A DNA stretch of 64,000 bases, taken from contig JALNYK010000018.1 in NCBI GenBank assembly GCA_023229845.1, forward strand, positions 1 through 64,000, written 5' to 3'. Below the pieces are notes generated by a model. That model had not been told where the DNA came from, searched no databases, and was given only the letters and a program-made list of their open reading frames with translations. How positions within the stretch are numbered: position 1 is the first letter of the stretch; each line of letters starts with the position of its first letter. A program made the translations under genes and the position numbers. This DNA comes from Gallionella sp. (GTDB lineage: Bacteria; Pseudomonadota; Gammaproteobacteria; Burkholderiales; Gallionellaceae). Shown here in pieces: positions 51,146 to 59,679 of this stretch.

Positions 51146-51335
51146 TGAGTGAGTGAATGGATATCGCACGATCCAGTTGCCAGTCGTTGAACGCATGCAA
51201 GCAACTATGGAAGGGAGATGAAAATGAAGTTTACTTAAGTCGCAATGCAGGGTGTCCATCAAATTACGGGGCGTATGCCTTACCCCTCTGACCCGGAAAT
51301 ACCATTGAATCATTCAACTCAAAAAGGAAATGAAA

Positions 51336-51893
51336 ATGACTGAAAACGATGATGCAGTATTCGCCATGAGCACGACTTCCGACACCATCTACGTACAGAT
51401 AATCATCGATTGCGATGCCATCATGGCTGCGTATCCGACGCCGAGTCAGGATTACACCAGGCCAACAGGCATCGGTCACAATCAGGGGTTCATGGTGACA
51501 GCAACCGAATACGTGAACAGTGGGCAAGGGACTGGGGACTTGAGTTTCAAAGCCGAAGTTGGCGACACAATCCGCTGGACATCAAGCTCGATATCTAACA
51601 ATTTCGACTCCGCCGTTTTCGTATATCAGATGAACAAATTTTCCGGGACGCAAGTCACCGACACTCCGGAGTTAAAAACATTCACAAAAACTTCGATGGT
51701 GCCGCAAACGGCCATACCGCCTACCGTCACTCAAGCACCACAAAATTATTGGTTTATGACTTGTGAGGTGTTGAACACCGGAACAGAAGGTTATAACGTC
51801 TGCTTTGGATTATATCGGCGCGCAAGGGGTGGCACCGGGCAGACACTCTATGGTTATTTTTACTGGGACCCAACCATCACAGTGGCAGTATAA
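51336..51893 (+). CDS. AidA/PixA-family inclusion body protein
   Basis: 185 residues of the AidA/PixA family: PixA forms crystalline cytoplasmic inclusions in Xenorhabdus, and AidA is quorum-regulated in Ralstonia and Burkholderia. Diagnostic segments: YVQIIIDCDAIMAAYPTPSQD, the GHNQGFMVTATEYVNSGQGT run, LSFKAEVGDTIRWTSSSI, NFDSAVFVYQMNKFSG and the terminal YGYFYWDPTITVAV. No signal peptide, so cytoplasmic. Start at the ATG at 51336, as AGGAA is spaced correctly for it and too close to the ATG at 51330. It follows a winged-helix regulator and is flanked by repeated 13-mers. Less GC-rich than its neighbours, hinting at transfer. Role here unknown. Confidence 0.87.
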   Translation: MTENDDAVFAMSTTSDTIYVQIIIDCDAIMAAYPTPSQDYTRPTGIGHNQGFMVTATEYVNSGQGTGDLSFKAEVGDTIRWTSSSISNNFDSAVFVYQMNKFSGTQVTDTPELKTFTKTSMVPQTAIPPTVTQAPQNYWFMTCEVLNTGTEGYNVCFGLYRRARGGTGQTLYGYFYWDPTITVAV

Positions 51894-52303
51894 CGGCGCA
51901 AACCAAGATGCGAAGTTTGCATGTACGGGATGAATGCGGATGGAATCAATCGAGGCTGAACATCCCCTGTGCCACAATGCAAACTATGCAAGCCTGACCC
52001 GGTTTCGGTTTATGACGCCGGGTTACGGTTTGTATAGTTAGCTTGACACCAAAGAAGGTGTTGCGTTTATGCACAACAGTTACTGCGTTATTGTTCGAAT
52101 CGAACCATCAAGATTGGCGAAAGCCATTAACCAAATCCGACACGACCTTAAGCGAAAAAATCACTCATAGCGGCACAAACTGTGCAGCCTTCATTCATGC
52201 CACACCCGCTGAGGAAAGTAACGCCGTTCCTTCCCCGAAATGGCCTTCAAGGGTTCGCAGGAGAATATTCCCTGCCATCAGGACAGAATGCGAATCTGGC
52301 TAT
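51894..52303. other. Intergenic region with an inverted 13-mer pair, no gene seen
   Basis: TGCGAAGTTTGCA (51909-51921) and TGCAAACTATGCA (51978-51990) are near-perfect inverted copies (11 of 13) separated by 56 nt, directly after the AidA/PixA gene. A small ACACC-aaagaa-GGTGT hairpin lies near 52048. I see no supported gene before the dbpA stop at 52304. Confidence 0.5.
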
Positions 52304-53698
52304 TTAGCTGTCCTCCAGCGCCCTCACCTTCACCGTCTTGCCCTTCACCTTGCCCGCCGACAGTTTTCGCACGGCCTCGTCGGCGATGTCGCGTGCGACA
52401 GCGACGTAGGTGGAGAAATCGGTGACGGTGATCTTGCCGACCTGCTCGCGGGTGTAGCCGGCTTCGCCGGTGAGCGCGCCCAGCACGTCGCCGGGGCGGA
52501 TCTTTTCCTTGCGGCCGCCGAGGATCAGCAGCGTCACCATGGGCGGAACCAGCGGGGCATCGTCGCCTTCCAGTTCGTTTACCTGATGCCACTCGGGATC
52601 GAAGCCCATCGTCTTCGCGATGGACTCGACGCGGTGGATTTCGGTCGGGCTGGCAAGGCTCAGCGCCCAGCCGTCTTCGTCGGCACGGCCGGTGCGACCG
52701 ATGCGGTGGACGTGGATCTCGGGGTCGGGCGTGACATCGACGTTGATGACCGCTTCGAGCCGGGCGATGTCCAAGCCGCGCGCGGCGACGTCGGTGGCGA
52801 CCAGCACCGAACAACTGCGGTTGGCGAACTGGATCAGCACCTGGTCGCGCTCGCGCTGTTCCAGATCGCCGTTCAGCGTCAGCGCCCTGATGCCCTGCGC
52901 CTGCAACACGTCGAGCAGGTCGCGGCATTGCTGTTTGGTGTTGCAGAAGGCCAGCGTGCTGACCGGGCGGTAGTGTTTCAGCAGCGCAGCGACGGCCTGC
53001 AAGCGGCCCTCGCGGCTCACCTCGTAGAAACGCTGGCGTATCTTGCCGTCGTCGTGCTGCTCTTCCAGCTTCACTTCCTGGGGCTTGTGCATGAACTGGC
53101 GCGCCAGCCGCAGAACGCCGTCAGGATAGGTCGCCGAGAACAGCAGCGTCTGGCGACGGGGCGGGCAATGCCGCGCGACGTAGGCGATCTGGTCGTAGAA
53201 GCCCATGTCCAGCATGCGATCGGCCTCGTCCAGCACCAGCGTGTTGAGCGACTCCAGATTCAGCGTGCCGCGGTCGAGGTGATCCATGATGCGGCCCGGC
53301 GTGCCGACGACGATGTGCGCGCCGTGCTCCAGGCTGGCCATCTGCGGGCGCATCGTCGTGCCGCCGCACAGCGTGACGACTTTGATGTTGTCGGCGGCGC
53401 GCGCCAATCGGCGTATCTCCTGCGCCACCTGGTCGGCCAGCTCGCGCGTGGGGCACAGCACCATGGCCTGCACCGCGAACCAGCGCGGGTTCAGTTTCGT
53501 CAGCAACGGCAGGCCGAACGCCGCGGTCTTGCCGCTGCCGGTCTTGGCCTGCGCGATCAGGTCGTGTCCGCCCAGCGTGATCGGCAGGCTGGCGGCCTGT
53601 ATCGGCGTCATCGTCAGGTAGCCGAGCTGCTGCAGGTTCGCCAGCATCGCGGACGGCAGCGGCAGTTCGCCGAACGGGCGTCCAGTAGTGTCTGTCAT
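52304..53698 (-). CDS. dbpA: DEAD-box ATP-dependent RNA helicase DbpA
   Basis: Acts in 50S ribosome assembly, targeting helix 92 of 23S rRNA. 464 residues. Motifs in order: Q motif YLTMTPIQAASLP, Walker A AQAKTGSGKTAAFG, PTREL, GTPGR, DEAD in VLDEADRMLDMGF, SAT in LFSATYPDG, ARGLDIA and HRIGRTGRA. The C-terminal about 75 residues (VTLLILGGRKEKIRPGDVLG..., ITVTDFSTYVAV) are the DbpA RNA-binding domain, which distinguishes DbpA from RhlE/SrmB. It starts 7 nt after the stop of an unknown gene on the same strand. Confidence 0.94.
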   Translation of the reverse strand: MTDTTGRPFGELPLPSAMLANLQQLGYLTMTPIQAASLPITLGGHDLIAQAKTGSGKTAAFGLPLLTKLNPRWFAVQAMVLCPTRELADQVAQEIRRLARAADNIKVVTLCGGTTMRPQMASLEHGAHIVVGTPGRIMDHLDRGTLNLESLNTLVLDEADRMLDMGFYDQIAYVARHCPPRRQTLLFSATYPDGVLRLARQFMHKPQEVKLEEQHDDGKIRQRFYEVSREGRLQAVAALLKHYRPVSTLAFCNTKQQCRDLLDVLQAQGIRALTLNGDLEQRERDQVLIQFANRSCSVLVATDVAARGLDIARLEAVINVDVTPDPEIHVHRIGRTGRADEDGWALSLASPTEIHRVESIAKTMGFDPEWHQVNELEGDDAPLVPPMVTLLILGGRKEKIRPGDVLGALTGEAGYTREQVGKITVTDFSTYVAVARDIADEAVRKLSAGKVKGKTVKVRALEDS

Positions 53699-53705
53699 GG
53701 CGTAC

Positions 53706-54188
53706 TCAGTCCTTGCGTCGTCTGCCCGGCAGGGTCTTGCCCCTGACCAGGTCTTTTTTTGAAATCCACACCGGCTTCGGCTTCTCGATCAACCAACTCC
53801 GCTCCGAACTCCTGGCCTTCTTATACGCCTGGATCGCGGCGAGCAACTGGTCGGGATCGACCTGCAGCATTTGATGCTCGCCCTCGAGGTGGTAATCGGC
53901 GAGCGATTCCTTGAGGTCGTAGATGCGTTCCGGCGTTTCGGCTTTCTTGCGCAGGCTGGCCATCATCTGCTGCGCATCCTCGGACAGGATATAGCCGCCG
54001 TCCTGCTCGCTGATCAGGCCGTAGGCGGAGAGCCGGGAAAACGCATCCGACAACTTCGTTTCAGGAGGAATGGCTCCGTTGGCCAGGTCGGCCGCGGCGA
54101 CGATCTCGACCAGCTCGGCAGGCCGTCGCTTCGCGGCAAGGCCCAAGGCCAGCAACAGGATTGCATCAACATCATGGACTGGGTACAT
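53706..54188 (-). CDS. Hypothetical protein, about 160 aa, helical with basic tail
   Basis: Not recognised. MYPVHDVDAILLLALGLAAKRRPAELVEI and KLSDAFSRLSAYGLISEQDGGYILSED (in parts) look like a winged-helix-type fold: a helical segment then a strand-turn-strand. The C-terminus is strongly basic (KKDLVRGKTLPGRRRKD), which suggests nucleic-acid binding. Start at the ATG at 54188, preceded by AAAGG; a longer frame to 54248 is unsupported. Ends 7 nt before dbpA, so probably cotranscribed and perhaps linked to RNA metabolism; inference. Confidence 0.65.
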   Translation of the reverse strand: MYPVHDVDAILLLALGLAAKRRPAELVEIVAAADLANGAIPPETKLSDAFSRLSAYGLISEQDGGYILSEDAQQMMASLRKKAETPERIYDLKESLADYHLEGEHQMLQVDPDQLLAAIQAYKKARSSERSWLIEKPKPVWISKKDLVRGKTLPGRRRKD

Positions 54189-54276
54189 CGTGGGCCTTTG
54201 AATGAGTGGAGAGAAGCTGTACTGCAGAAAGCTGCGAGCCGGATTCATCCGGCCTGTCGCAGAAGAGAAAGTAGCA

Positions 54277-54365
54277 CGTCATACCGGCGGAGGCCGGTAT
54301 CCAGTGGCGCGCAAAGCGCGCCGGCATTGATTCTTGCTGGATTCCGGGTCTAGCCCGGAATGACG
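54277..54365. repeat. Palindromic repeat pair (CGTCATACCGGCGG type) after fabG
   Basis: CGTCATACCGGCGGAGGCCG... and the inverse GATTCCGGGTCTAGCCCGGAATGACG, with the small GCGCGC palindrome between. It occupies the place where acpP normally follows fabG. Confidence 0.78.
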
Positions 54366-54421
54366 AACGTGATGTTGATGAAGCTTCAGATCAATAAACA
54401 GCTGTTGCACTCGCAACCGCC

Positions 54422-55165
54422 TTACTCCATGTACATGCCACCGTTCACATGCAGCGTGACGCCGGTGATGTAGGACGCGCCGGGGCCGGCCAAAAATGCG
54501 ACGGCATTGGCGATGTCGGCCGGCTGGCCGAGGCGCTTCAGCGGCACATGCTCGACCAGCTTCGCGCGCGCTTCATCGCCCAGCGCGTGGGTCATGTCGG
54601 TGTCGATGAAGCCGGGCGCGACGCAGTTCACGGTGATGTTGCGGCTGCCGATCTCCTGCGCGAGCGACTTGGTGAAGCCGGCCATGCCGGCCTTGGAGGC
54701 GGCGTAGTTGGCCTGGCCCGGGTTGCCCATGCTGCCGACCACCGAGGAGATGCTGATGATGCGCCCGCCGCGGGCCTTCATCATCGCGCGCAGCACCGCG
54801 CGGGAAAGGCGAAACACCGACTTCAGGTTGGTGGTCAGCACGTCATCCCACTCTTCGTCGGTCATGCGCGCCAGCAGATTGTCCTTGGTGATGCCGGCGT
54901 TGTTCACCAGTATCGAGATCTCGCCGAAGTTCTGGCGGATAGCGCCCAGCACGGCTTCGGTCTGCGCCGCATCGTTGACGTTCAGCGCCATGCCGGTGCC
55001 CTTGATGCCGGCCGCATCGAGATACGCGCCGATGGCCTGCGCGCCGTTCTCGCTGGTCGCGGTGCCAATCACGGTCGCGCCCTGCTTGCCAAGTTCCAGT
55101 GCGATGGCCTGCCCGATGCCGCGCGATGCGCCGGTCACCAGTGCGATTTGTCCTTGCAGTGTCAT
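54422..55165 (-). CDS. fabG: 3-oxoacyl-[acyl-carrier-protein] reductase
   Basis: NADPH-dependent reduction of beta-ketoacyl-ACP in the fatty acid elongation cycle. A 247-residue SDR enzyme: cofactor motif VTGASRGIGQAIALEL, NNAGITKDNLLARM, catalytic Ser in ISISSVVGSMG and Tyr/Lys in NYAASKAGMAGF; the C-terminus GVTLHVNGGMYME is typical of FabG. Last in the run rpmF-plsX-fabH-fabD-fabG; the gene after it is not acpP, which is unusual. Confidence 0.95.
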   Translation of the reverse strand: MTLQGQIALVTGASRGIGQAIALELGKQGATVIGTATSENGAQAIGAYLDAAGIKGTGMALNVNDAAQTEAVLGAIRQNFGEISILVNNAGITKDNLLARMTDEEWDDVLTTNLKSVFRLSRAVLRAMMKARGGRIISISSVVGSMGNPGQANYAASKAGMAGFTKSLAQEIGSRNITVNCVAPGFIDTDMTHALGDEARAKLVEHVPLKRLGQPADIANAVAFLAGPGASYITGVTLHVNGGMYME

Positions 55166-55185
55166 GTTCTCTCCCTTTGTGCGAG

Positions 55186-56118
55186 TTATGCGAGTGCGGC
55201 CAATGCTGCCTTCAGCGCCTCGCCGTCATTGATGGCCAGCGCCTGCTGGTTGGTGTCGATGCGCTTGTTCAGCCCTGCCAGCACCTTGCCCGGCGCGCAT
55301 TCGACGTTGTGGGTGATGCCTTGCGGGCCGAACGCCTGCACGGTCTCGACCCAACGCACCGGCGAATACAACTGACGCACCAGCGCGTCCTTGATCGAAG
55401 CTGCATCGTTGTAGGCGGCGACGTCGGCGTTGTGCAACACCGGAATGGACGGCGCATTCACCGCGACGTCGTTCAGGTAGGCGCGCAACTGCTCGGCCGC
55501 GCCCTTCAGCAGGCTGCAATGCGACGGCACGCTCATCGGCAGCATGATCGCGCGCTTCGCGCCCTTGGCCTTCGCCAGTTCCATGCCGCGCTCGACTGCG
55601 GCGCGATTGCCGGCGATCACCACTTGGCCGGGAGAGTTATAGTTCACCGCTTCCAGCACCTCGCCCTGCGCGCCTTCGGCACACACCGCGCGCACCGCTT
55701 CGTCGTCCAGACCGAGGATGGCAGCGATGCCGCCCACGCCTTCCGGCACGGCTGTTTGCATGCATTGCGCGCGATAGCGCACCAGCGGCAGCGCATCGGC
55801 GAAGCTGATCGCGCCGCTGGCCACCAGCGCGGTGTATTCGCCCAGGCTGTGACCGGCCATCATCGAAGGTGTCGCGCCGTTCTGCGACTGCCATGCGCGA
55901 TACACCGCGACGCCTGCGGTCAGCATGATGGGCTGGGTGTTCACCGTCGCGTTCAGCTCGGCATCCTCGCCCTCGGCGACCAGTTGCCACAGGTCCTGCT
56001 TCAGCACATCAGAGGCTTCAGTAAACGTATCGCGCACCGCGGCGAAATCGGCATAGCCGTTCATCATGCCGCGCGATTGGGAGCCTTGACCGGGAAATAC
56101 GAATGCAAATTTAGTCAT
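55186..56118 (-). CDS. fabD: Malonyl-CoA:ACP transacylase
   Basis: Loads malonyl groups onto ACP. 310 residues. KFAFVFPGQGSQSRGM at the N-terminus; the nucleophile in MMAGHSLGEYTALVASG; catalytic His in MSVPSHCSLLKGA; Gln in NTQPIMLTAGVAV. It starts 128 nt after fabH, the gap containing a REP pair, and ends 20 nt before fabG. Confidence 0.96.
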   Translation of the reverse strand: MTKFAFVFPGQGSQSRGMMNGYADFAAVRDTFTEASDVLKQDLWQLVAEGEDAELNATVNTQPIMLTAGVAVYRAWQSQNGATPSMMAGHSLGEYTALVASGAISFADALPLVRYRAQCMQTAVPEGVGGIAAILGLDDEAVRAVCAEGAQGEVLEAVNYNSPGQVVIAGNRAAVERGMELAKAKGAKRAIMLPMSVPSHCSLLKGAAEQLRAYLNDVAVNAPSIPVLHNADVAAYNDAASIKDALVRQLYSPVRWVETVQAFGPQGITHNVECAPGKVLAGLNKRIDTNQQALAINDGEALKAALAALA

Positions 56119-56160
56119 ATCAAAATCAGTCGTAAGTTAGTAGACGTAAGACGTAAGTCT

Positions 56161-56243
56161 GTAGGTCGGGTTAGCGCAGCGTAACCCGACGTTTATCAAA
56201 AATCTCACTAGTTGTCGGGTTACGCTGCGCTAACCCGACCTAC
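56161..56243. repeat. REP pair, GTAGGTCGGG family, between fabH and fabD
   Basis: GTAGGTCGGGTTAGCGCAGC...TAACCCGAC and an inverted partner TGTCGGGTTACGC...CCCGACCTAC. On the minus strand GTAG starts 2 nt after the fabH stop. Confidence 0.88.
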
Positions 56244-56245
56244 GT

Positions 56246-57205
56246 TCACCAGCGTATCAACACCGCTCCCCAGGTGAACCCGCCACCCACGGCTTCGATC
56301 AGGATGTTCTGTCCGGCCTTGATGCGGCCGTCGCGCACCGCGGTATCCAACGCCAGCGGGATAGAGGCAGCCGAGGTATTGCCGTGATTGGCGACGGTGA
56401 CCACGACGTTGTCCATACCGAGTCCCAGCTTCTTCGCGGTCGCTTCGATGATGCGAATGTTGGCCTGATGCGGCACCAGCCAATCGATATCGGAGCCCTT
56501 CAACTGTTGCTCTTCCAGCACCTCTTCGACCACGTCGCTCAGCACCTTGACGGCGAACTTGAACACGGCCTGGCCGTCCATCTTGATGAAGGGATCGCCA
56601 TCGACTTCGCCGTTGCGGATGTTGCCTTCGGCCTTCAGCATGCCGCGATGGCTACCGTCGGAATGCAGCTTGGCGGCGACGATGCCCGGCGTCTCGGAGG
56701 CCTGCAGCACCACCGCGCCCGCGCCGTCGCCGAACAGCACGCAGGTCGTGCGGTCGTTCCAGTCAACCATGCGCGTCAGCACTTCAGCGCCAACCACCAA
56801 TACGGTCTTCGCCTGCCCGCCGCGGATATACATGTCGGCGGTGTTCAGCGCAAAGACGAAGCCGCCGCATACGGCCTGCATGTCGAATGCCGCGCCGCCG
56901 TTCCTGATGCCGAGCTTGTCTTGCAGAATGCAGGCGGTGCTGGGGAATATATTGTCCGGCGAGGTGGTCGCGACGATAATCAAATCGATCTCGTCCGCCG
57001 CGATGCCCGCGGCTTCGATGGCCTTGCGGCTAGCCTGCAACGCGAGATCGCTGGTCAGTTCGCCGTCGGCGGCGATATGGCGCTCGACGATGCCGCTGCG
57101 CGAGAAGATCCAGTCATGCGTCGTGTCGACCATCTTCTCGAGGTCGTAATTGGTCAGCGTCTTGCTCGGCAGATAGCTGCCGGTTCCGATGATCCTTGAG
57201 TGCAT
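56246..57205 (-). CDS. fabH: 3-oxoacyl-[acyl-carrier-protein] synthase III
   Basis: Initiates fatty acid synthesis by condensing acetyl-CoA with malonyl-ACP. 319 residues. [19 protein letters not shown] at the N-terminus; the Cys-His-Asn triad is visible in [24 protein letters not shown] and [11 protein letters not shown]. The ATG at 57205 has AAGGAG upstream and overlaps the plsX stop (TGATG). Order plsX-fabH-fabD-fabG as in many Proteobacteria. Confidence 0.96.
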   Translation of the reverse strand: MHSRIIGTGSYLPSKTLTNYDLEKMVDTTHDWIFSRSGIVERHIAADGELTSDLALQASRKAIEAAGIAADEIDLIIVATTSPDNIFPSTACILQDKLGIRNGGAAFDMQAVCGGFVFALNTADMYIRGGQAKTVLVVGAEVLTRMVDWNDRTTCVLFGDGAGAVVLQASETPGIVAAKLHSDGSHRGMLKAEGNIRNGEVDGDPFIKMDGQAVFKFAVKVLSDVVEEVLEEQQLKGSDIDWLVPHQANIRIIEATAKKLGLGMDNVVVTVANHGNTSAASIPLALDTAVRDGRIKAGQNILIEAVGGGFTWGAVLIRW

Positions 57206-58242
57206 CAAGCCGCTCCTTGTTCTGTTTTTTGGCGCTCGTGGTGCCATTTTTCGATGTGCTCGCTAATGTGCAGCAGCATGCCCTCGCGCGCTTCCTCAGC
57301 GGCTCGCTCGATTGCGCAACGGAAAGCCAGCACGTCCGCCGAGCCGTGGCTCTTCACGACGATGCCCTTCAACCCGAGGAAACTTGCGCCATTGTAGCGG
57401 CGATGATCGACCCTGCGCTTGAATGCATTCAGCACCGGCAACGCAATGACCGCAGCCAGTTTGGTGAACGCGTTGCGCTTGAACTCTTCCTTCAGGAAAC
57501 CGCCCAGCATCTGTGCCAAACCTTCTGTGGTCTTCAGCGCGACGTTGCCGACGAAACCGTCGCACACCACGACGTCGGTCGTGCCCTTGAAGATGTCGTT
57601 GCCCTCGACGTTGCCGTAGAAGTTCAGGTCGCTGTTACGCAACAGTTCGGCGGCTTGCTTGACCACCTCGTTGCCCTTGATGTCTTCGCTGCCGATGTTC
57701 AGCAGGCCGACCGTAGGATTGGGCTTGTGCTCCAGCGCCGTCACCAGCGTGGAACCCATCATTGCGAACTGCAACAGGTGTTCGGCAGTGCAATCGGTGT
57801 TGGCACCCAGATCGAGCATGCAGACCTGACCGTGCTTGGTGGGCAGATAAGACGCAATCGCCGGACGGTCGATGCCCGGCAGGGTCTTCAGCACGTAACG
57901 CGCGGTGGCCATCAGCGCACCGGTGTTACCGGCGCTGACGCAAGCCTGCGCTTCGCCGCTCTTGACCAGATTGATCGCGACGCGCATTGAAGAGTCCTTC
58001 TTGCCGCGTAGCGCGGACTGAGGCTGCTCGTCCATGCCCACCACTTCGGTAGCCGGGTGGATGCGCAGATGCGGGCCCGCCTGCATGCCCAAGGCGCGCA
58101 GTTCGGCCTCGATGGCGTCGGGAATACCCACCAGTACGATGGTGTCGCCGGGAGACTGCTTCAGATATTCGACTGCGGCGGGGATGGTGACCGGCGTGCC
58201 GTGGTCGCCTCCCATCGCGTCTATGGCTAATGTGACGTCCAC
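57205..58242 (-). CDS. plsX: Phosphate acyltransferase PlsX
   Basis: Makes acyl-phosphate from acyl-ACP for PlsY, starting phospholipid synthesis; peripheral membrane/cytoplasmic. 345 residues. [19 protein letters not shown] at the N-terminus, [35 protein letters not shown] and [16 protein letters not shown] are diagnostic. Preceded by rpmF with a perfect terminator-like hairpin between, so part of its transcription may come from read-through. Confidence 0.96.
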   Translation of the reverse strand: MDVTLAIDAMGGDHGTPVTIPAAVEYLKQSPGDTIVLVGIPDAIEAELRALGMQAGPHLRIHPATEVVGMDEQPQSALRGKKDSSMRVAINLVKSGEAQACVSAGNTGALMATARYVLKTLPGIDRPAIASYLPTKHGQVCMLDLGANTDCTAEHLLQFAMMGSTLVTALEHKPNPTVGLLNIGSEDIKGNEVVKQAAELLRNSDLNFYGNVEGNDIFKGTTDVVVCDGFVGNVALKTTEGLAQMLGGFLKEEFKRNAFTKLAAVIALPVLNAFKRRVDHRRYNGASFLGLKGIVVKSHGSADVLAFRCAIERAAEEAREGMLLHISEHIEKWHHERQKTEQGAA

Positions 58243-58286
58243 TAAGCGATCCCGAGGAAGATAAAGAAAGCAGAAATAGAAAAGAA

Positions 58287-58317
58287 AACGCAGCCGATCA
58301 TCATGATCGGCTGCGTT
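58287..58317 (-). terminator. Terminator-like hairpin between rpmF and plsX
   Basis: AACGCAGCCGATCAT/ATGATCGGCTGCGTT, a perfect 15-bp stem with a single-base loop (probably fewer pairs in RNA). On the minus strand it is followed by a T-rich tail (TTCTTTTC). It lies in the middle of what is usually one rpmF-plsX-fab transcript, suggesting attenuation. Confidence 0.7.
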
Positions 58318-58328
58318 ATTTCAAAGAC

Positions 58329-58508
58329 TTATTCGCCCTTGGTCTTGACTACTTTCTTGCCGCGGTAGAAACCGGTCGGGCTGATGTGGTGACGCAGATG
58401 CGCTTCGCCAGTCGTCGGCTCGATCGCTGTCGGCGGATTGGTCAGGAAATCGTGAGCACGGTGCATACCACGCTTGGATGGGGACTTTTTATTCTGTTGA
58501 ACTGCCAT
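58329..58508 (-). CDS. rpmF: 50S ribosomal protein L32
   Basis: A 59-residue protein read on the minus strand: [20 protein letters not shown], then [20 protein letters not shown] and [17 protein letters not shown]. It has no zinc cysteines (C-minus form), as usual in Betaproteobacteria. It lies between yceD (22 nt upstream) and plsX in the conserved yceD-rpmF-plsX order. Confidence 0.97.
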   Translation of the reverse strand: MAVQQNKKSPSKRGMHRAHDFLTNPPTAIEPTTGEAHLRHHISPTGFYRGKKVVKTKGE

Positions 58509-58530
58509 GTTGACTACTCCTAGAAAAAAA

Positions 58531-59037
58531 CTACTTAACCACTTTCAAATTCGCCAGCGCTGCAAAAGGATTCTCTTTCCCGTTGCCGGCGCTCTCGCCG
58601 CCTTTCGCCTGACAAGCACCCGACTCATGTCTTGGTGATATTGGCAGACTCAATAAAATCTCTTCTTCCAGCATGCTCAGCACATCAAACTGTGTTGATG
58701 CCAAGACGCTATCGAACTCTTCCTCGTCGCCTTCCTGCGCATCCAGCGCATCCAGTTCCGCCTGATCGCGCAACAGCAGCCGCGTATCGATCCGTATCTC
58801 ATGCTCCAGAGCACCGAGACAACGCTGGCATTGCAACCGGCAATCACCAGTCATGACTACATGAAGAAAGGGAACGTCCAGCTTATCCACACCGCCGCGC
58901 ACCGTATACTGCAAAACACCGTCCGGACTTTCCAGCTCGTCCAGCAATCTTGGCATTCCTGCAAACGGCACTTCACCTTTGATTTCCTTGCCGTTTTCGG
59001 CAAAATCCAAGCTATCGATGAAAGGTCGTGCGTACAT
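58531..59037 (-). CDS. yceD: YceD/DUF177 family protein, 23S rRNA accumulation factor
   Basis: 168 residues, DUF177. The conserved [16 protein letters not shown] segment supplies the Cys motif, followed by an acidic stretch ([14 protein letters not shown]) and a C-terminal IPFSPRHE-like region ([10 protein letters not shown]). E. coli YceD is needed for normal 23S rRNA levels; the plant homologue acts on the same RNA. I take the ATG at 59037 ([10 protein letters not shown]) rather than 59067. Directly upstream of rpmF and divergent from maf. Confidence 0.9.
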   Translation of the reverse strand: MYARPFIDSLDFAENGKEIKGEVPFAGMPRLLDELESPDGVLQYTVRGGVDKLDVPFLHVVMTGDCRLQCQRCLGALEHEIRIDTRLLLRDQAELDALDAQEGDEEEFDSVLASTQFDVLSMLEEEILLSLPISPRHESGACQAKGGESAGNGKENPFAALANLKVVK

Positions 59038-59093
59038 GAGGCGCGCATGATATATTTTTCGCCGCACCGTGTCAAAAAACCTAAGGAATATTC

Positions 59094-59678
59094 TTGAATT
59101 CTCAGTTGCTTGTCCTCGCCTCCACCTCGATCTACCGCTGCGAACTGCTCAAACGCCTGCAACTCCCCTTCGAGACCGCCGCCCCCGACGTCGACGAAAC
59201 CCCGTTGCCGGACGAGTCCGCCCGCGCCACCTCGATCCGTCTGGCACAGGAAAAGGCCAGAGCCGTCGCCTCCCGCTATCCGGACGCACTGATCATCGGC
59301 TCCGACCAGGTCGCATTACTGGAAGGCCAGCAGATCGGCAAGCCGCTGACCCACGACAACGCGGTCCTGCAGCTGCGCACGATGCGCGGCAAGACCACGA
59401 CCTTCTATACCGCGCTGACGCTGTTCAACAGCAAGACCGGCAACATTCAGACCGAAGTCGCGGAGAACCATGTCACGCTGCGCCACCTGAGCGACGACGA
59501 GATCGAAGCCTATCTAATTAAGGAACAGCCCTACCACTGTGCCGGCAGCGCGAAATCAGAAGGCTTGGGCATCGCACTGATGAGCAGCATGTCAGGCGAC
59601 GACCCGAACGCGCTGATCGGCCTGCCGCTGATCCTGCTGTGCAATATGTTGCGCCGCGAAAACGCGAGGCCATTCTAA
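59094..59678 (+). CDS. Maf-family nucleotide pyrophosphatase (YceF-like)
   Basis: 194 residues. [21 protein letters not shown] is the Maf signature; [20 protein letters not shown] holds the catalytic Asp; [15 protein letters not shown] is the C-terminal motif typical of the YceF/m7GTP subgroup. Acts on modified nucleoside triphosphates, preventing incorporation. A TTG start at 59094 is supported by AAGGAA at correct spacing. Followed 1 nt later by the RsmI-like gene. The YceF subgroup is inferred. Confidence 0.9.
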   Translation: MNSQLLVLASTSIYRCELLKRLQLPFETAAPDVDETPLPDESARATSIRLAQEKARAVASRYPDALIIGSDQVALLEGQQIGKPLTHDNAVLQLRTMRGKTTTFYTALTLFNSKTGNIQTEVAENHVTLRHLSDDEIEAYLIKEQPYHCAGSAKSEGLGIALMSSMSGDDPNALIGLPLILLCNMLRRENARPF

Positions 59679-59679
59679 G

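Noticed and set aside
51224..51238. A four-codon ORF (ATG AAG TTT ACT TAA) with a good Shine-Dalgarno, upstream of the AidA/PixA gene
   Set aside because: The ribosome site looks real, but so short an ORF cannot be told from chance; might be a minimal leader or a dead start.
11942..54365. Repeats considered as CRISPR arrays
   Set aside because: They are dispersed inverted pairs, not regularly spaced direct repeats with unique spacers, and no cas gene is present.
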